Of a stretch of DNA of 64,000 nt, positions 33,580-43,425 are shown piece after piece (the stretch's first letter is position 1; each line of letters opens with the position of its first letter). A program made the position numbers and the translations under genes. The notes beneath the pieces are model-generated. The model ran no database searches, was not told the DNA's origin, and worked only from the letters and a program-made list of their open reading frames with translations. Location of the stretch: the NCBI RefSeq assembly GCF_010499245.1, contig NZ_JAAGOW010000004.1, forward strand, positions 496,001 through 560,000. Direction: 5' to 3'. This stretch comes from Variovorax sp. WS11 (lineage in GTDB: Bacteria > Pseudomonadota > Gammaproteobacteria > Burkholderiales > Burkholderiaceae_C).

Positions 33580-35082
33580 ATGAGCGACAGCACCACCGAA
33601 GTCATTCGCCGTGCACTGGCGGCCCCAGCGGTGCATGCCAACGGCTTCGATGCGCACGCGCACCTGCGCGGCGTGCTGCGGGGCGTGGGATTGGCGCCCG
33701 AAGACAGTGGCGGTGCCATCCAATTCACCGGACAGGACCCGGTCATCGCCAGCGTGTTCCGCATCGCGTCCGCGGCAGGCATCGGGCTGGTGGCCAAGTC
33801 GGTGGCCATGGCGGCTCTGTGGCGCCATCGCGGTGGCGCGGGGCAGGACATTGCGATGGACCTGCGCCGAGCGCCGCACCGCCTGTGCCCGTTCTATGAC
33901 CGAAAGTGGGAACTGATCAACGGCTACCCGCCGCGCAACACGGCCGACCCGGATTCGCCGTTCACGCTCAAGTTCTACGAAACGGCCGATGCCCGCTGGG
34001 TGATGCCGCTCAACCTGTACCCGCGCATCAAGTCGTCGGCGCTGCGCCTGCTGAACTGCAGCGACAGCGAGGCGGCCGTGGCGCAGGCCATTCGCGGCTG
34101 GAAGGGGCGTGAGCTGGAGGAGGCGAGTGCCCAGGCCGGCATCGTGATGCCGATGCTGCGCTCGGTCGAGGAATTCATGGAAGAGCCGCAGTACCTGGAT
34201 GTGCTGCGCAGCCTGCCGCTGATCGAGATCGAGCGCATCGGCGACTCGGCGCCCGAGCCCTTCACACCCAATCCACAGCGGCCGCTCGACGGTGTGCGTG
34301 CGCTGGGCCTGGCGCGCGTGATCGCGGGTGCCGGCACGGGCCGTACGCTGGCTCTGCATGGCGCTGACGTGCTCAACGTCTGGCCGCCCAGCGATTTCGA
34401 AAGTGATTTGCTCTATGCCACCGCCAACGTTGGCGTGCGCTCCGCGCTGCTCGACGTGGCCGACCGCGAGAACGGCGGCTTCGCGCGCATGCAGGCATTG
34501 CTGGCTGGCGCCGACGTGTTCTACGCCAACCGACGCCAGGGCTATCTGGAGCGCCGTGGCCTTTCAGCGCAGCAGGCGGCCGCCGCACGGCCCGGCATCA
34601 TCCACGCGAGCATCAGCCTGCATGGCGAAACCGGCCCCTTTGCAAACCGGCCGGGTTTCGACCAGACGGCGGGCTGCGTGACTGGCGTGATGACACTGGA
34701 AGGCTCACCCAGCAAGCCGAAGCTGCCCGTCATCATGGTCGTCAATGACTACCTGGGCGCCTGGTTGCTGACCACGGGCATCGTGGCCGCGCTGATGCGG
34801 CGCGCGCACGAGGGCGGCAGCTACAGGGTGCACGTGTCACTCACGCGGCTGTCGCTGTGGCTCTACACGCTGGGCCTGTTCGACAAAGGTTTTGCGCATG
34901 CCACCGCGAACAGCTGCGAAGCCCATCGCTACCTGGACCCGGAGGTGTTCATGGCCGAAACTCCGATGGGTCTTTATCAGGGCGTGACCGACCAGGTGTG
35001 CATGTCGCTCACTCCAGGCCACTACCGCCAAGTGCTGGTACCGCGTGGATCGTCACGCGCGGAGTGGCTGCGGAGGGGTTGA
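33580..35082 (+). CDS. CaiB-like CoA-transferase with unusual domain order
   Basis: 500 aa from ATG 33580. The canonical opening of family III CoA-transferases, LDGVRALGLARVIAGAGTGR then LALHGADVLNVW, does not appear until about residue 240. Residues 1-235 instead look like the usual second half: an RGGAGQDIAMDL strand and SVEEFMEEPQYLDVLRSLPL. The final part stops soon after GGSYRVHVSLTRLSLWLYTL, where a normal protein would continue. The catalytic-type aspartate is in FANRPGFDQTAG. The protein thus seems to present the two parts in permuted order. It is the last gene of the ligase/decarboxylase/dehydrogenase operon and likely shuttles CoA for the same substrate. Confidence 0.78.
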   Translation: MSDSTTEVIRRALAAPAVHANGFDAHAHLRGVLRGVGLAPEDSGGAIQFTGQDPVIASVFRIASAAGIGLVAKSVAMAALWRHRGGAGQDIAMDLRRAPHRLCPFYDRKWELINGYPPRNTADPDSPFTLKFYETADARWVMPLNLYPRIKSSALRLLNCSDSEAAVAQAIRGWKGRELEEASAQAGIVMPMLRSVEEFMEEPQYLDVLRSLPLIEIERIGDSAPEPFTPNPQRPLDGVRALGLARVIAGAGTGRTLALHGADVLNVWPPSDFESDLLYATANVGVRSALLDVADRENGGFARMQALLAGADVFYANRRQGYLERRGLSAQQAAAARPGIIHASISLHGETGPFANRPGFDQTAGCVTGVMTLEGSPSKPKLPVIMVVNDYLGAWLLTTGIVAALMRRAHEGGSYRVHVSLTRLSLWLYTLGLFDKGFAHATANSCEAHRYLDPEVFMAETPMGLYQGVTDQVCMSLTPGHYRQVLVPRGSSRAEWLRRG

Positions 35083-35114
35083 GCTCGAGAAATGAATCGG
35101 GTGTTGTCGGCGGC

Positions 35115-36392
35115 TCAGCGCAGCCAGCCCGCAGGCACCATGATCAGCTGCGGGAACAGCACGAACAGGAACATCAGTGCCGTCAGCGACAGCAGGAAGG
35201 GCCAGACGCCCTGGATCACGCTGTCGAGGCTGACGCGCGCCGTGCCGGCCACGACGTTGAGCACGGTGCCCACCGGCGGCGTGAGCAGTCCGATGGCGTT
35301 GTTCATGATGAACATCACGCCGAAGTAGACCGGGTCGATGCCGGCCTTGGTGATCACCGGCATCAGGATGGGCGTCATGATCAGCACCGTCGGCATCAGG
35401 TCGAGCGCGGTGCCGACGATGATCACCAGGATCATGATCACGAACATCAGGAGGATCTTGTTGTCGATGAAGGGCTCCAGCAGCTGCGTCACCTGCGCGG
35501 GGATGTTCGCGATGGTGATGAGCCAGGCCGACACCAGCGCGCAGGCCACCAGGAACAGCACCGTGCTCGAGGTCTTGGTGGCGCTCAGCACCAGCTCGGG
35601 CAGGCGGCTGAACTTCAGCTCGCCGTAGACGAAGCGGCCGACCACGAAGGCGTAGACCACGGCCACCACGGCAGCCTCCGTCGGCGTGAAGACGCCGAAC
35701 TTCATGCCGCCGATGATCACGAAGGGCAGCACCAGCGCCCAGACGCCGTCGAGCATGCAGCGGCCCAGTTCGCGCAGGTCGAAGCTTCGCACCGCGACCT
35801 TCTTTTCCTTCTTCGCGCACAGCCACCAGGTGGCCGTGAGCGTCAGCGCCATCATGATCCCGGGGAACAGGCCGGCCAGGAACAGTTTGGTGATCGACAC
35901 CTGCGCGACCACGCCGAACACCACGATCGCGATCGAGGGCGGAATCACCGGCGCGATGATGCCGCCCGCGGCGATCAGCCCGGCCGCGCGCGGCACGTCG
36001 TAGCCCGCATTGCGCATCATCGGGATCAGCAGCGCCGCGACCGCCGCGGTGTCGGCCACTGCCGAGCCGGAGATGCTCGCGACCACGGTGGCCGCGATGA
36101 TGGCGACGTAGCCAAGGCCGCCGCGCACGTGGCCGACCATCGCGTCGGCCACCTTGACGATGCGCGAAGAGAGGCCGCCCGCGTTCATCAACTCGCCGGC
36201 GAGCATGAAGAAGGGCACCGCCATCAGCGGGTAGTTGTTGACGCCCTCGAGCATGTTCTGCGCGAGGATCTGAGTGTCGAAGCTGCCCAGGTGCACCATC
36301 AGCGCGACGCCGCAGACCAGCAGCGCAAAGGCGATGGGCATGCCGAAGGCCATGGCCCCCAGCAGCGAGGTGATGAAGACGAAGATGGTCAT
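35115..36392 (-). CDS. dctM: TRAP transporter large permease (DctM)
   Basis: 425 aa and highly hydrophobic, with about 11-12 membrane spans. FMLAGELMNAGGLSSRIVKV and ISGSAVADTAAVAALLIPMM are DctM signatures. GGIIAPVIPPSIAIVVFGVV holds the conserved proline pair, and TPPVGTVLNVVAGTARVSLD closes the family pattern. It carries the Na+-coupled transport path. The small permease gene lies 18 bases upstream on the same strand, and the binding protein gene follows after the amidohydrolase pseudogene. Convergent with the CoA-transferase gene, with 32 bases between the stops. Confidence 0.93.
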   Translation of the reverse strand: MTIFVFITSLLGAMAFGMPIAFALLVCGVALMVHLGSFDTQILAQNMLEGVNNYPLMAVPFFMLAGELMNAGGLSSRIVKVADAMVGHVRGGLGYVAIIAATVVASISGSAVADTAAVAALLIPMMRNAGYDVPRAAGLIAAGGIIAPVIPPSIAIVVFGVVAQVSITKLFLAGLFPGIMMALTLTATWWLCAKKEKKVAVRSFDLRELGRCMLDGVWALVLPFVIIGGMKFGVFTPTEAAVVAVVYAFVVGRFVYGELKFSRLPELVLSATKTSSTVLFLVACALVSAWLITIANIPAQVTQLLEPFIDNKILLMFVIMILVIIVGTALDLMPTVLIMTPILMPVITKAGIDPVYFGVMFIMNNAIGLLTPPVGTVLNVVAGTARVSLDSVIQGVWPFLLSLTALMFLFVLFPQLIMVPAGWLR

Positions 36393-36410
36393 GCGGGCTT
36401 TCGGTTGCCG

Positions 36411-36914
36411 TCATTCGCCGGCGCTGCCGGTGTCGTTCACGAGTTCTTCGCGCGGCATGCGCCCGCTCAGCAGGCGCCACAGCGAATGCATGAGGATCAG
36501 CGCCATGCCGGCGCTGCTCACCAGCAGGCAGGCGTACACCGCGCCCAGCGGCACGCCGGTGACCGGCGCGCGGTCGTCCATGCCGATCACCACCAGCTTC
36601 CAGGCGCCGTGGCTCAGCAGCAGGCAGCAAGCCAGGGCGCCGAGGTCGGCGATGCCGCGGCAGATGCGCTGGCCGGTTTCGCCGAGCCGCGCCACGATGG
36701 TGGACATGCCCAGGTGCGCGTTGTCCTTCATCACGAGCAGCGCGCCGACGAGCGTGAGCCACATGAAGACGAAGCGCGAGGCTTCCTCCGAGAAGACGAT
36801 GCCGGAGTTGAAGGCGTAGCGCAGCACCACGTTGCCGAACACGAGTGCGACCATGACGGCCATCATCGCGATCATCAGCACATTGGCGCCGCGCTCGAAG
36901 AGGCGGGAAAGCAT
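36411..36914 (-). CDS. dctQ: TRAP transporter small permease (DctQ)
   Basis: 167 aa with four hydrophobic segments (VLMIAMMAVMVALVFGNVVL first). FSEEASRFVFMWLTLVGALL carries the conserved E-E/W region of DctQ proteins, followed by HLGMSTIVARLGETGQRICR. It scaffolds the large permease. In transcription order the unit is iron ADH, DctP, amidohydrolase, DctQ, DctM, so transport and catabolism of one substrate are combined. Confidence 0.92.
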   Translation of the reverse strand: MLSRLFERGANVLMIAMMAVMVALVFGNVVLRYAFNSGIVFSEEASRFVFMWLTLVGALLVMKDNAHLGMSTIVARLGETGQRICRGIADLGALACCLLLSHGAWKLVVIGMDDRAPVTGVPLGAVYACLLVSSAGMALILMHSLWRLLSGRMPREELVNDTGSAGE

Positions 36915-36950
36915 GTCTGTCTCCAGTTGTTGCGGGTCTGTCGGCGCGGC

Positions 36951-37893
36951 TCAGCGGCCGGCGGCGTCGATGCGGTAGAAGCGCAGCGCATTGCCGCGCC
37001 AGATGCCGTCGCGGGCCTCGGCGTCCAGGCCGGCCAGTGCCTCGCTCACCGTGCGCACCAGCTCGGGCATTGCGACGCGCAGGCCCGATACCGGCAGGTT
37101 GCTCGCGAACATGCAGCGCTGCCAGCCGAAGATCGCGACCGTCTCGCGGATCACGCGCACGGTGCTCCCGGCATCCCAGGGCGCATCGGGCAGGCCGAAC
37201 TCCGACAGCTTGACGTGCACGTTCGGCAGGGCCGCCAGCGCTGCCATGCCGCGGCGCCAGTGCGCGAGGCCCGTCTCGCTGCGGTCCCAGGGCAGGCCGG
37301 CATGCTCCAGCACCACGCGCAGCGCAGGAACGCGAGCGATGGCCTCGGCCGCTTCCTCCAGGTGCCAGCAGGGCACGCGCAGATCCCACGCCAGGTCGCG
37401 CGCGCAGAGCAGTGCGAGGCCGGCGTGCCAGCGCGCGTCCTGCAGCGCGCCGGGCTGGCCGCGCACGCTGCCGGTCGCGCACGCTGCCGGTCGCGCCCGG
37501 CGCCGTGAGCGGCTTGCAGCGCACGCCGCGCACCAGCGGCCATTCGAGGTGCTGGCGCAGCTGCGCGTCCGCATCCTGCGCCAGCAGGTCCACGTGCGCC
37601 ACGACCGCGTTCGGGAAGCCGTGTTTCGCATGCATGGCGTGCAGCCAGCGCGTTTCGGCCAGCGATTCGGCGCGATGGCGTTCCGCCTCCACGTGGACCG
37701 TGGCGACGATGTTGAGACCTTCGGTGCGCGCGCGGTAGGCCCCGGCGCCGAAGTCCGCCTGCAGCGCGCCGTAGTCGCCGAGGAAGAAAGCCCGGGCGTC
37801 ATAGCCGTCCTGCAGCCAGGGGTAGCGGCCGTCGGCCAGCTGCCAGAGATGGTGGTGCGCGTCGACGATGGCCGACGGGAGCGTGCCGTTCAT
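36951..37893 (-). pseudogene. COG3618 amidohydrolase disrupted by a 16-bp tandem duplication
   Basis: The 5' part (from ATG 37893) reads IVDAHHHLWQLADGRYPWLQ and continues to RCKPLTAPGATGSVR. The frame then shifts and the rest continues in another frame from QPGALQDARWHAGLALLCAR to RGNALRFYRIDAAGR. The switch falls at an exact 16-base tandem duplication (37461-37492). Removing one copy joins the two parts in frame and restores a protein of about 308 aa. The family (2-pyrone-4,6-dicarboxylate and sugar-lactone hydrolases) uses the DAHHHLW metal motif, which is kept. An intact paralogue lies at 43426-44337. Damage looks recent because both halves still read well. Confidence 0.85.
37461..37492. 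repeat. Exact 16-bp tandem duplication causing a frameshift
   Basis: GCGCACGCTGCCGGTC occurs at 37461-37476 and again at 37477-37492 without a gap. The 16 bases equal five codons plus one base, which accounts for the shift between the two halves of the amidohydrolase. A deletion of one copy by slippage would revert it. Confidence 0.95.
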
Positions 37894-37900
37894 TCGCGCC

Positions 37901-38902
37901 TCAGGGTTGCGCGTCCATTGCTTTCAATACCGCATCGCCGTTCTTCTCGACGTACAGCTTGCGGGTCTCTTCGCGCACCAGCTTGCGGATGCTGGCAGTG
38001 TCCGGGTTCTCGTTGATCTGCATGCCCTTGGCGCGCAGCTGGGCGATCGCGTCCTTCTCGCCGTCGGCATTGAGCTTGCGCTGGAAGTTGGCGGCCGTGG
38101 CGGCCTCTTCCATGACCACCTTCTGGAACTCGGGCTTGAGTGATTCGAAGCGCGCCTTGTTCATGATCACGACCAGCGGCGTGTAGGCATGGCGCGTGAG
38201 CGAGAGGTACTTCTGCACCTCGAACATCTTGGATGACAGCATGAGCGTCGGCGGGTTCTCCTGGCCGTCGACCGCGCCCGACTCCAGCGCGCCGAAGACT
38301 TCGGCGAAGGGCATCGGCTGCGGATTCGCGCCCAGCAGCTGGAAGGCCTTCAGGTGCGAGGGGTTCGGCGTGGTGCGGATCTTCAGGCCCTTGATGTCGT
38401 CGGCGCTGTTGATCGGACGCTTGTTGTTGCCCAGGCTGCGGAAGCCGATCTCCCAGAAGGCCAGGCCCTTGATCTGGTGCGCGGAGAGCTCGTCGAGCAG
38501 CGACCGGCCGACGGCGCCGTCGAGCGCGCGGTAGGCCTGCTGTGCGTCGGCGAACTGGTAGGGCAGGTCCAGCGCATTGAGCTTGGGCGCGAGGCCGGTG
38601 ACGAAGGGATTGCCGGTGGCGCCGATATCGATCGTGCCGCTGCGCACGCCGGTCACCAGCGTCACGTCGTTGCCCAGCTGGCTGTTGGCGAAGACCTGGA
38701 TCTCCACGCCGCCCTGGGTGCGTTCCTTCACGCGCCTGGCAAACTCCAGCGCAGCCTTGTGCTGCGAATCGCTCTCCGGCACGGTGTGGCTGAAGCGCAG
38801 CTTGGTGGGCGCCTGCGCCGCGGCCGTGCCGGTGCCGAAGGCGAGCAGGGCGGCGAGCATTCCGCCCGCGAGGCGCTTGAGTGAGGGATTCGGCTTCTGC
38901 AT
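37901..38902 (-). CDS. dctP: TRAP transporter substrate-binding protein (DctP)
   Basis: 333 aa with a signal peptide (LAGGMLAALLAFGTGTAAAQ). The mature protein opens TKLRFSHTVPESDSQHKAAL as in DctP proteins. GLAFWEIGFRSLGNNKRPIN followed by GLKIRTTPNPSH contains the conserved arginine that pairs with the ligand carboxylate. FAEVFGALESGAVDGQENPP is also characteristic. The ligand is therefore an organic acid. Seven bases separate it from the amidohydrolase pseudogene downstream. Confidence 0.93.
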   Translation of the reverse strand: MQKPNPSLKRLAGGMLAALLAFGTGTAAAQAPTKLRFSHTVPESDSQHKAALEFARRVKERTQGGVEIQVFANSQLGNDVTLVTGVRSGTIDIGATGNPFVTGLAPKLNALDLPYQFADAQQAYRALDGAVGRSLLDELSAHQIKGLAFWEIGFRSLGNNKRPINSADDIKGLKIRTTPNPSHLKAFQLLGANPQPMPFAEVFGALESGAVDGQENPPTLMLSSKMFEVQKYLSLTRHAYTPLVVIMNKARFESLKPEFQKVVMEEAATAANFQRKLNADGEKDAIAQLRAKGMQINENPDTASIRKLVREETRKLYVEKNGDAVLKAMDAQP

Positions 38903-38956
38903 GGTGTGTCTCCTGTTGGTTGTATCGATGGATGCGCGTTCCGCGTGCCTTCGCGC

Positions 38957-40096
<1,140 letters not shown>

Positions 40097-40131
40097 GTGT
40101 CTCCGGGGTCGTGTCTGCTGTCTGGGCCGCG

Positions 40132-40161
40132 AGTCTAAGAACGGTCCCGGGGCGCCCACAA
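40132..40161 (-). promoter_or_regulatory. Promoter of the iron-ADH/TRAP operon (TTGTGG-N18-TAGACT)
   Basis: On the minus strand TTGTGG (40156-40161) is followed after 18 bases by TAGACT (40132-40137), 35 bases before the ADH start codon. The same -10 box and spacer appear at 40245-40274 and 45354-45383 in front of two other units of this island. Confidence 0.6.
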
Positions 40162-40244
40162 CGTGGATTTACTTGAAGCCCGGCCGAGAAAATTTCACAG
40201 GCGCGGCCACGAGTTTTTCTTGAAGAACGGCCCAGTTTTTTTCG

Positions 40245-40274
40245 TTTGGCCCAGGCCGATGCGCTGCCTAGACT
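40245..40274 (+). promoter_or_regulatory. Promoter of the hydratase operon (TTTGGC-N18-TAGACT)
   Basis: TTTGGC (40245-40250) and TAGACT (40269-40274) are 18 bases apart, with the -10 box 32 bases before ATG 40307. Compared with 45354-45383, the outer parts TCGTTTG and CCTAGACTG are identical at the same distance while the spacer differs. T-runs lie upstream in both. Confidence 0.62.
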
Positions 40275-40306
40275 GCGACCCTCACACGAAAGAGACGACC
40301 CACACC

Positions 40307-41086
40307 ATGACCTCGCACATCCTCGTCGAGCGCGAAGCGCGCATCGCCACCATCACCCTCGACAAGCCCGACCGCATGAACGCGATGGACCTGGGCATGT
40401 GGCAGGGCCTCTTCGATGCATTCGCCGAGCTGTCGGCCGACGACGAACTGCGCTGCGTCGTGCTGCGCGGCGCCGGCGGCAAGGCCTTCTCGGCCGGCGC
40501 CGACATCGAGGAGTTCACGCGCCTGCGCGCCGACTCGAAGCAGGCAGGCGCGTACGCCCGGGTCACGCACCGCGCGATGCAGGCCATCGCAAACAGCAAG
40601 CACCCCACGCTGGCCGTGATCGAGGGCGCATGCGTGGGCGGGGGCCTGGAGATCGCTTCGGTCTGCGACATGCGCATCTGCGGCACCTCGAGCCGCTTCG
40701 GCGTGCCGGTCAACAAGCTGGGCCTCGTGATGTCCTATGGCGAGCTCGGCGGCCTGGTCGACCTGGTCGGCAGCGCCACCGCGCTGGAAATCGTGCTCGA
40801 AGGCCGCGTCTTCGATGCGCAAGAGGCCCTGGCCAAGCGCCTGGTGAACCGCGTGGTCGACGACGCCGAGGTGCTGGCGGAGGGCGACGCGACCGCGCGC
40901 CGCATCGCCAACGGCGCGCCGCTGGTGGCACGCTGGCACAAGAAGTTCGTGCGGCGGCTGGCGCAGCCGGCGCCGCTGACCCCCGAGGAGACCGACGAGG
41001 CCTATGCCTGCTTCGACACCGAGGACTACCGCATCGGCTTCCAGGCCTTCCTCGCCAAGACCAGGCCGGTCTTCACGGGCCGCTGA
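40307..41086 (+). CDS. Enoyl-CoA hydratase/isomerase family protein
   Basis: 259 aa from ATG 40307. The oxyanion-hole segments are GAGGKAFSAGADIEEF and GACVGGGLEIASVCDMRICG. At the first catalytic glutamate site the sequence is FGVPVNKLGLVMSYGEL, without the usual PE pair, while the second (ATALEIVLEGRVFDAQEAL) retains its Glu. Loss of one glutamate suggests a specialised crotonase reaction. First gene of an operon with a CoA-transferase, Bug receptor and amidohydrolase, divergent from the ADH/TRAP operon. Confidence 0.88.
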   Translation: MTSHILVEREARIATITLDKPDRMNAMDLGMWQGLFDAFAELSADDELRCVVLRGAGGKAFSAGADIEEFTRLRADSKQAGAYARVTHRAMQAIANSKHPTLAVIEGACVGGGLEIASVCDMRICGTSSRFGVPVNKLGLVMSYGELGGLVDLVGSATALEIVLEGRVFDAQEALAKRLVNRVVDDAEVLAEGDATARRIANGAPLVARWHKKFVRRLAQPAPLTPEETDEAYACFDTEDYRIGFQAFLAKTRPVFTGR

Positions 41087-41123
41087 GCCTGCACCCGAAC
41101 CCAGAACACCACGGAGCTCCCGC

Positions 41124-42347
41124 GTGACCCTTCCTCTTTCCCGCATCAAGGTCCTCGACGTCAGCCAGATCATGGCCGGCCCCTTCTGCTGCATGCTGCT
41201 CGGCGACATGGGCGCCGACGTCATCAAGGTCGAGACGCCCGGCATCGGCGACCAGACCCGCAAGTCCATGGGCTTCCGACTCAAGGGTGCCGACAGCGGC
41301 GGCTTCCTCGCCCTCAACCGCAACAAGCGCAGCGTGGAGATCGACCTCAAGAATCCGGCCGGGCTCGAGGCCTTCTACGCGCTGGTGAAGGACGCCGACG
41401 TGCTGGTCGAGAACAACCGCCCCGGCGTCGCCGCGCGGCTGAAGATCGACTACGCCACGCTGCGCGAGATCAACCCGCGCCTGGTCTACGCCAGCATCTC
41501 GGGCTTCGGCCAGACCGGGCCGTGGGCCAAGCGGCCGGGCCTCGACCTGATCGCGCAGGCCATGACCGGCGTGATGAGCGTGATGGGGCACCCGGGCCAG
41601 GAACCGGTCAAGTCCAGCGTCCCGCTGGCCGACCTCGGCGCCGGGCTCTTCGCGGCCTACGGCATCCTGAGCGCGGTGATCGGACGCGGTCTCACGGGCG
41701 AGGGCCAGTTCGTCGATGCCTCGCTGTTCGAGACGGCCCTGGGCCTGTCGGTGTGGGAATCGGCCGAGTATTGGGGCACGGGCGAGCTGCCGGTGCCGAT
41801 CGGCAGTGCCAACCGCATGAGCGCGCCCTACCAGGCGGTGCGCGCGTCGGACCGCCACTTCGTCGTCGGCGCGGCCAACCCCAAGCTGTGGACGGCGCTG
41901 TGCGGCGTGATCGACCGCGCGGACCTCGTGCAGGATCCGCGCTTCACCGACAACGTGCTGCGCATCCGCAACCGCGAAGTGCTAATCGCCGAGCTCGAGC
42001 GCGAGTTCGCGCGCCGCACCGCCGCCGAGTGGGTCGATGCGCTGCTCGCCGCCGGCGTGCCGGCCGCGCCGATCTACAACTACGCAGAAGCGCTCGAAAG
42101 CGAGCAGGCAGTGGCGCGCAACATGGTGCTGAAGATCCAGCATCCGGTGGAAGGCGAGACCCGTGCGCTCGGTTTTCCCGTCAAGCTCAGCGGCACGCCC
42201 CAGCAGGTGCGGCATCCGGCGCCGCTGCTGGGCCAGCACACCGACGAGATCCTGGGCGAGATCGGGCTGACGGAAGGGCACATCGAGGCGCTGCGCCAGG
42301 CCGGCGCCTTTGGCGCGGCCCGGGCCGGTGCGGCGGTCAATGCCTGA
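41124..42347 (+). CDS. Family III CoA-transferase (CaiB/BaiF)
   Basis: 407 aa from GTG 41124, with GGAG eight bases upstream. It has the full canonical order: IKVLDVSQIMAGPFCCMLLG, DMGADVIKVETPG, NRNKRSVEIDLKN, then YASISGFGQTGPWAKRPGLD whose final aspartate (D141) is the acyl-anhydride-forming residue, and GEGQFVDASLFETALG. The C-terminal GQHTDEILGEIGL closes it. It transfers CoA to a carboxylate. It is 37 bases downstream of the hydratase gene and probably supplies it with acyl-CoA. Confidence 0.92.
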   Translation: MTLPLSRIKVLDVSQIMAGPFCCMLLGDMGADVIKVETPGIGDQTRKSMGFRLKGADSGGFLALNRNKRSVEIDLKNPAGLEAFYALVKDADVLVENNRPGVAARLKIDYATLREINPRLVYASISGFGQTGPWAKRPGLDLIAQAMTGVMSVMGHPGQEPVKSSVPLADLGAGLFAAYGILSAVIGRGLTGEGQFVDASLFETALGLSVWESAEYWGTGELPVPIGSANRMSAPYQAVRASDRHFVVGAANPKLWTALCGVIDRADLVQDPRFTDNVLRIRNREVLIAELEREFARRTAAEWVDALLAAGVPAAPIYNYAEALESEQAVARNMVLKIQHPVEGETRALGFPVKLSGTPQQVRHPAPLLGQHTDEILGEIGLTEGHIEALRQAGAFGAARAGAAVNA

Positions 42348-42408
42348 AGCGGCACTGGCACGAAACACGACAACGCGACACCATCCCCAAAAGCAGGAGA
42401 CGAAAGAC

Positions 42409-43407
42409 ATGGCTTCCTCGACGATCGATACCGCGCGCCGCCAATGGCTGCGCACCTGGCCTGCCGCCATGCTGCTGGGCAGCACCCTCGCCGTGCCCGC
42501 CTGGGCGCAAGGCGGTGCCTATCCGAACAAGCCCATCGAGCTGGTCGTTCCCTGGCAGGCCGGCGGCGGTGCCGACGTGGTCGGCCGGGCCTTCGGTGCT
42601 GCCGTGGCCAGGCACCTGCCGCAGCCGATCGTGGTGATCAACCGGCCCGGCGCGAGCGGCGCGCTCGGCCTCGGCGATGTGGTGAACGCCAAGCCGGACG
42701 GCTACCGGATCGTGCTGTCATCGACCGAGCTGACCTTCCTGAACCACCTGGGCCTGGCGAAGTTCTCGTACAAAGACCTGCGGCCCATCGCGCGGCTCAA
42801 TGCCGACCCGGCCGCGGTGGTGGTGCGCGCCGACGCGCCCTATGCAACGCTCGAGCAGTTTCTCGATGCAGCGCGCAAGCCCGAGGCGAACATCCGCGTC
42901 GGCAATGCCGGCCACGGCTCGACCTGGCACATGGCGGCCGCGGCGCTTTCGGAGAAGACCGGCGCCCCGTTCAACCACATCCCCTACGCCGGCGGCGCAC
43001 CGGCCGTGCTGGCCCTGCTGGGCGGGCACATCGACGCGGTGACGGTGAGCACGGCCGAAGTCTCGACCTACGTCGCGGCCGGCAAGCTCAAGACGCTGGC
43101 GGTGATGGCCGACCGGCGCGTGGGCGATGGCTTCGAGAACGTTCCCACGCTGAAGGAGCGCAAGATTGAGCTGTCGATCGGCATCTGGCGCGGCCTCTCT
43201 GCGCCGCGCGGCACGCCCGACGACGTGATGGCCGTCCTGAAGGCCGCGACCGCCAAGGCGGTGAAGGAGCCGGTGTGGCTCGACGCGCTGCAGAAGCTGC
43301 ACTTCAGCACCGATACCTATGGCGATGACACGGCGCTGGAAGCGCTGATGGTCCGCGAGAGTGCATTCTTCAAGGAGCTCGCCGGCAAGCTCAAGATCTC
43401 GAACTGA
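42409..43407 (+). CDS. Tripartite tricarboxylate transporter receptor (Bug/TctC family)
   Basis: 332 aa from ATG 42409, with AGGAG before it. The signal region RRQWLRTWPAAMLLGSTLAV ends at PAWAQ. YPNKPIELVVPWQAGGGADV, NRPGASGALGLGDVVNAKPD and VGNAGHGSTWHMAAAAL are Bug landmarks. A periplasmic carboxylate receptor with no TctAB partner nearby. Within the hydratase/CoA-transferase/amidohydrolase operon it likely captures the same acid that these enzymes degrade, in parallel with the TRAP receptor. Confidence 0.92.
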   Translation: MASSTIDTARRQWLRTWPAAMLLGSTLAVPAWAQGGAYPNKPIELVVPWQAGGGADVVGRAFGAAVARHLPQPIVVINRPGASGALGLGDVVNAKPDGYRIVLSSTELTFLNHLGLAKFSYKDLRPIARLNADPAAVVVRADAPYATLEQFLDAARKPEANIRVGNAGHGSTWHMAAAALSEKTGAPFNHIPYAGGAPAVLALLGGHIDAVTVSTAEVSTYVAAGKLKTLAVMADRRVGDGFENVPTLKERKIELSIGIWRGLSAPRGTPDDVMAVLKAATAKAVKEPVWLDALQKLHFSTDTYGDDTALEALMVRESAFFKELAGKLKISN

Positions 43408-43425
43408 GCGCGCGAGAATCCCGCG

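Noticed and set aside
34857..37508. An 883-codon open frame on the plus strand across the TRAP permease genes
   Set aside because: Its protein is extremely rich in His, Asp, Arg and Gln with no fold signature. It is the antisense reading of the well-supported DctM and DctQ genes in GC-rich DNA.
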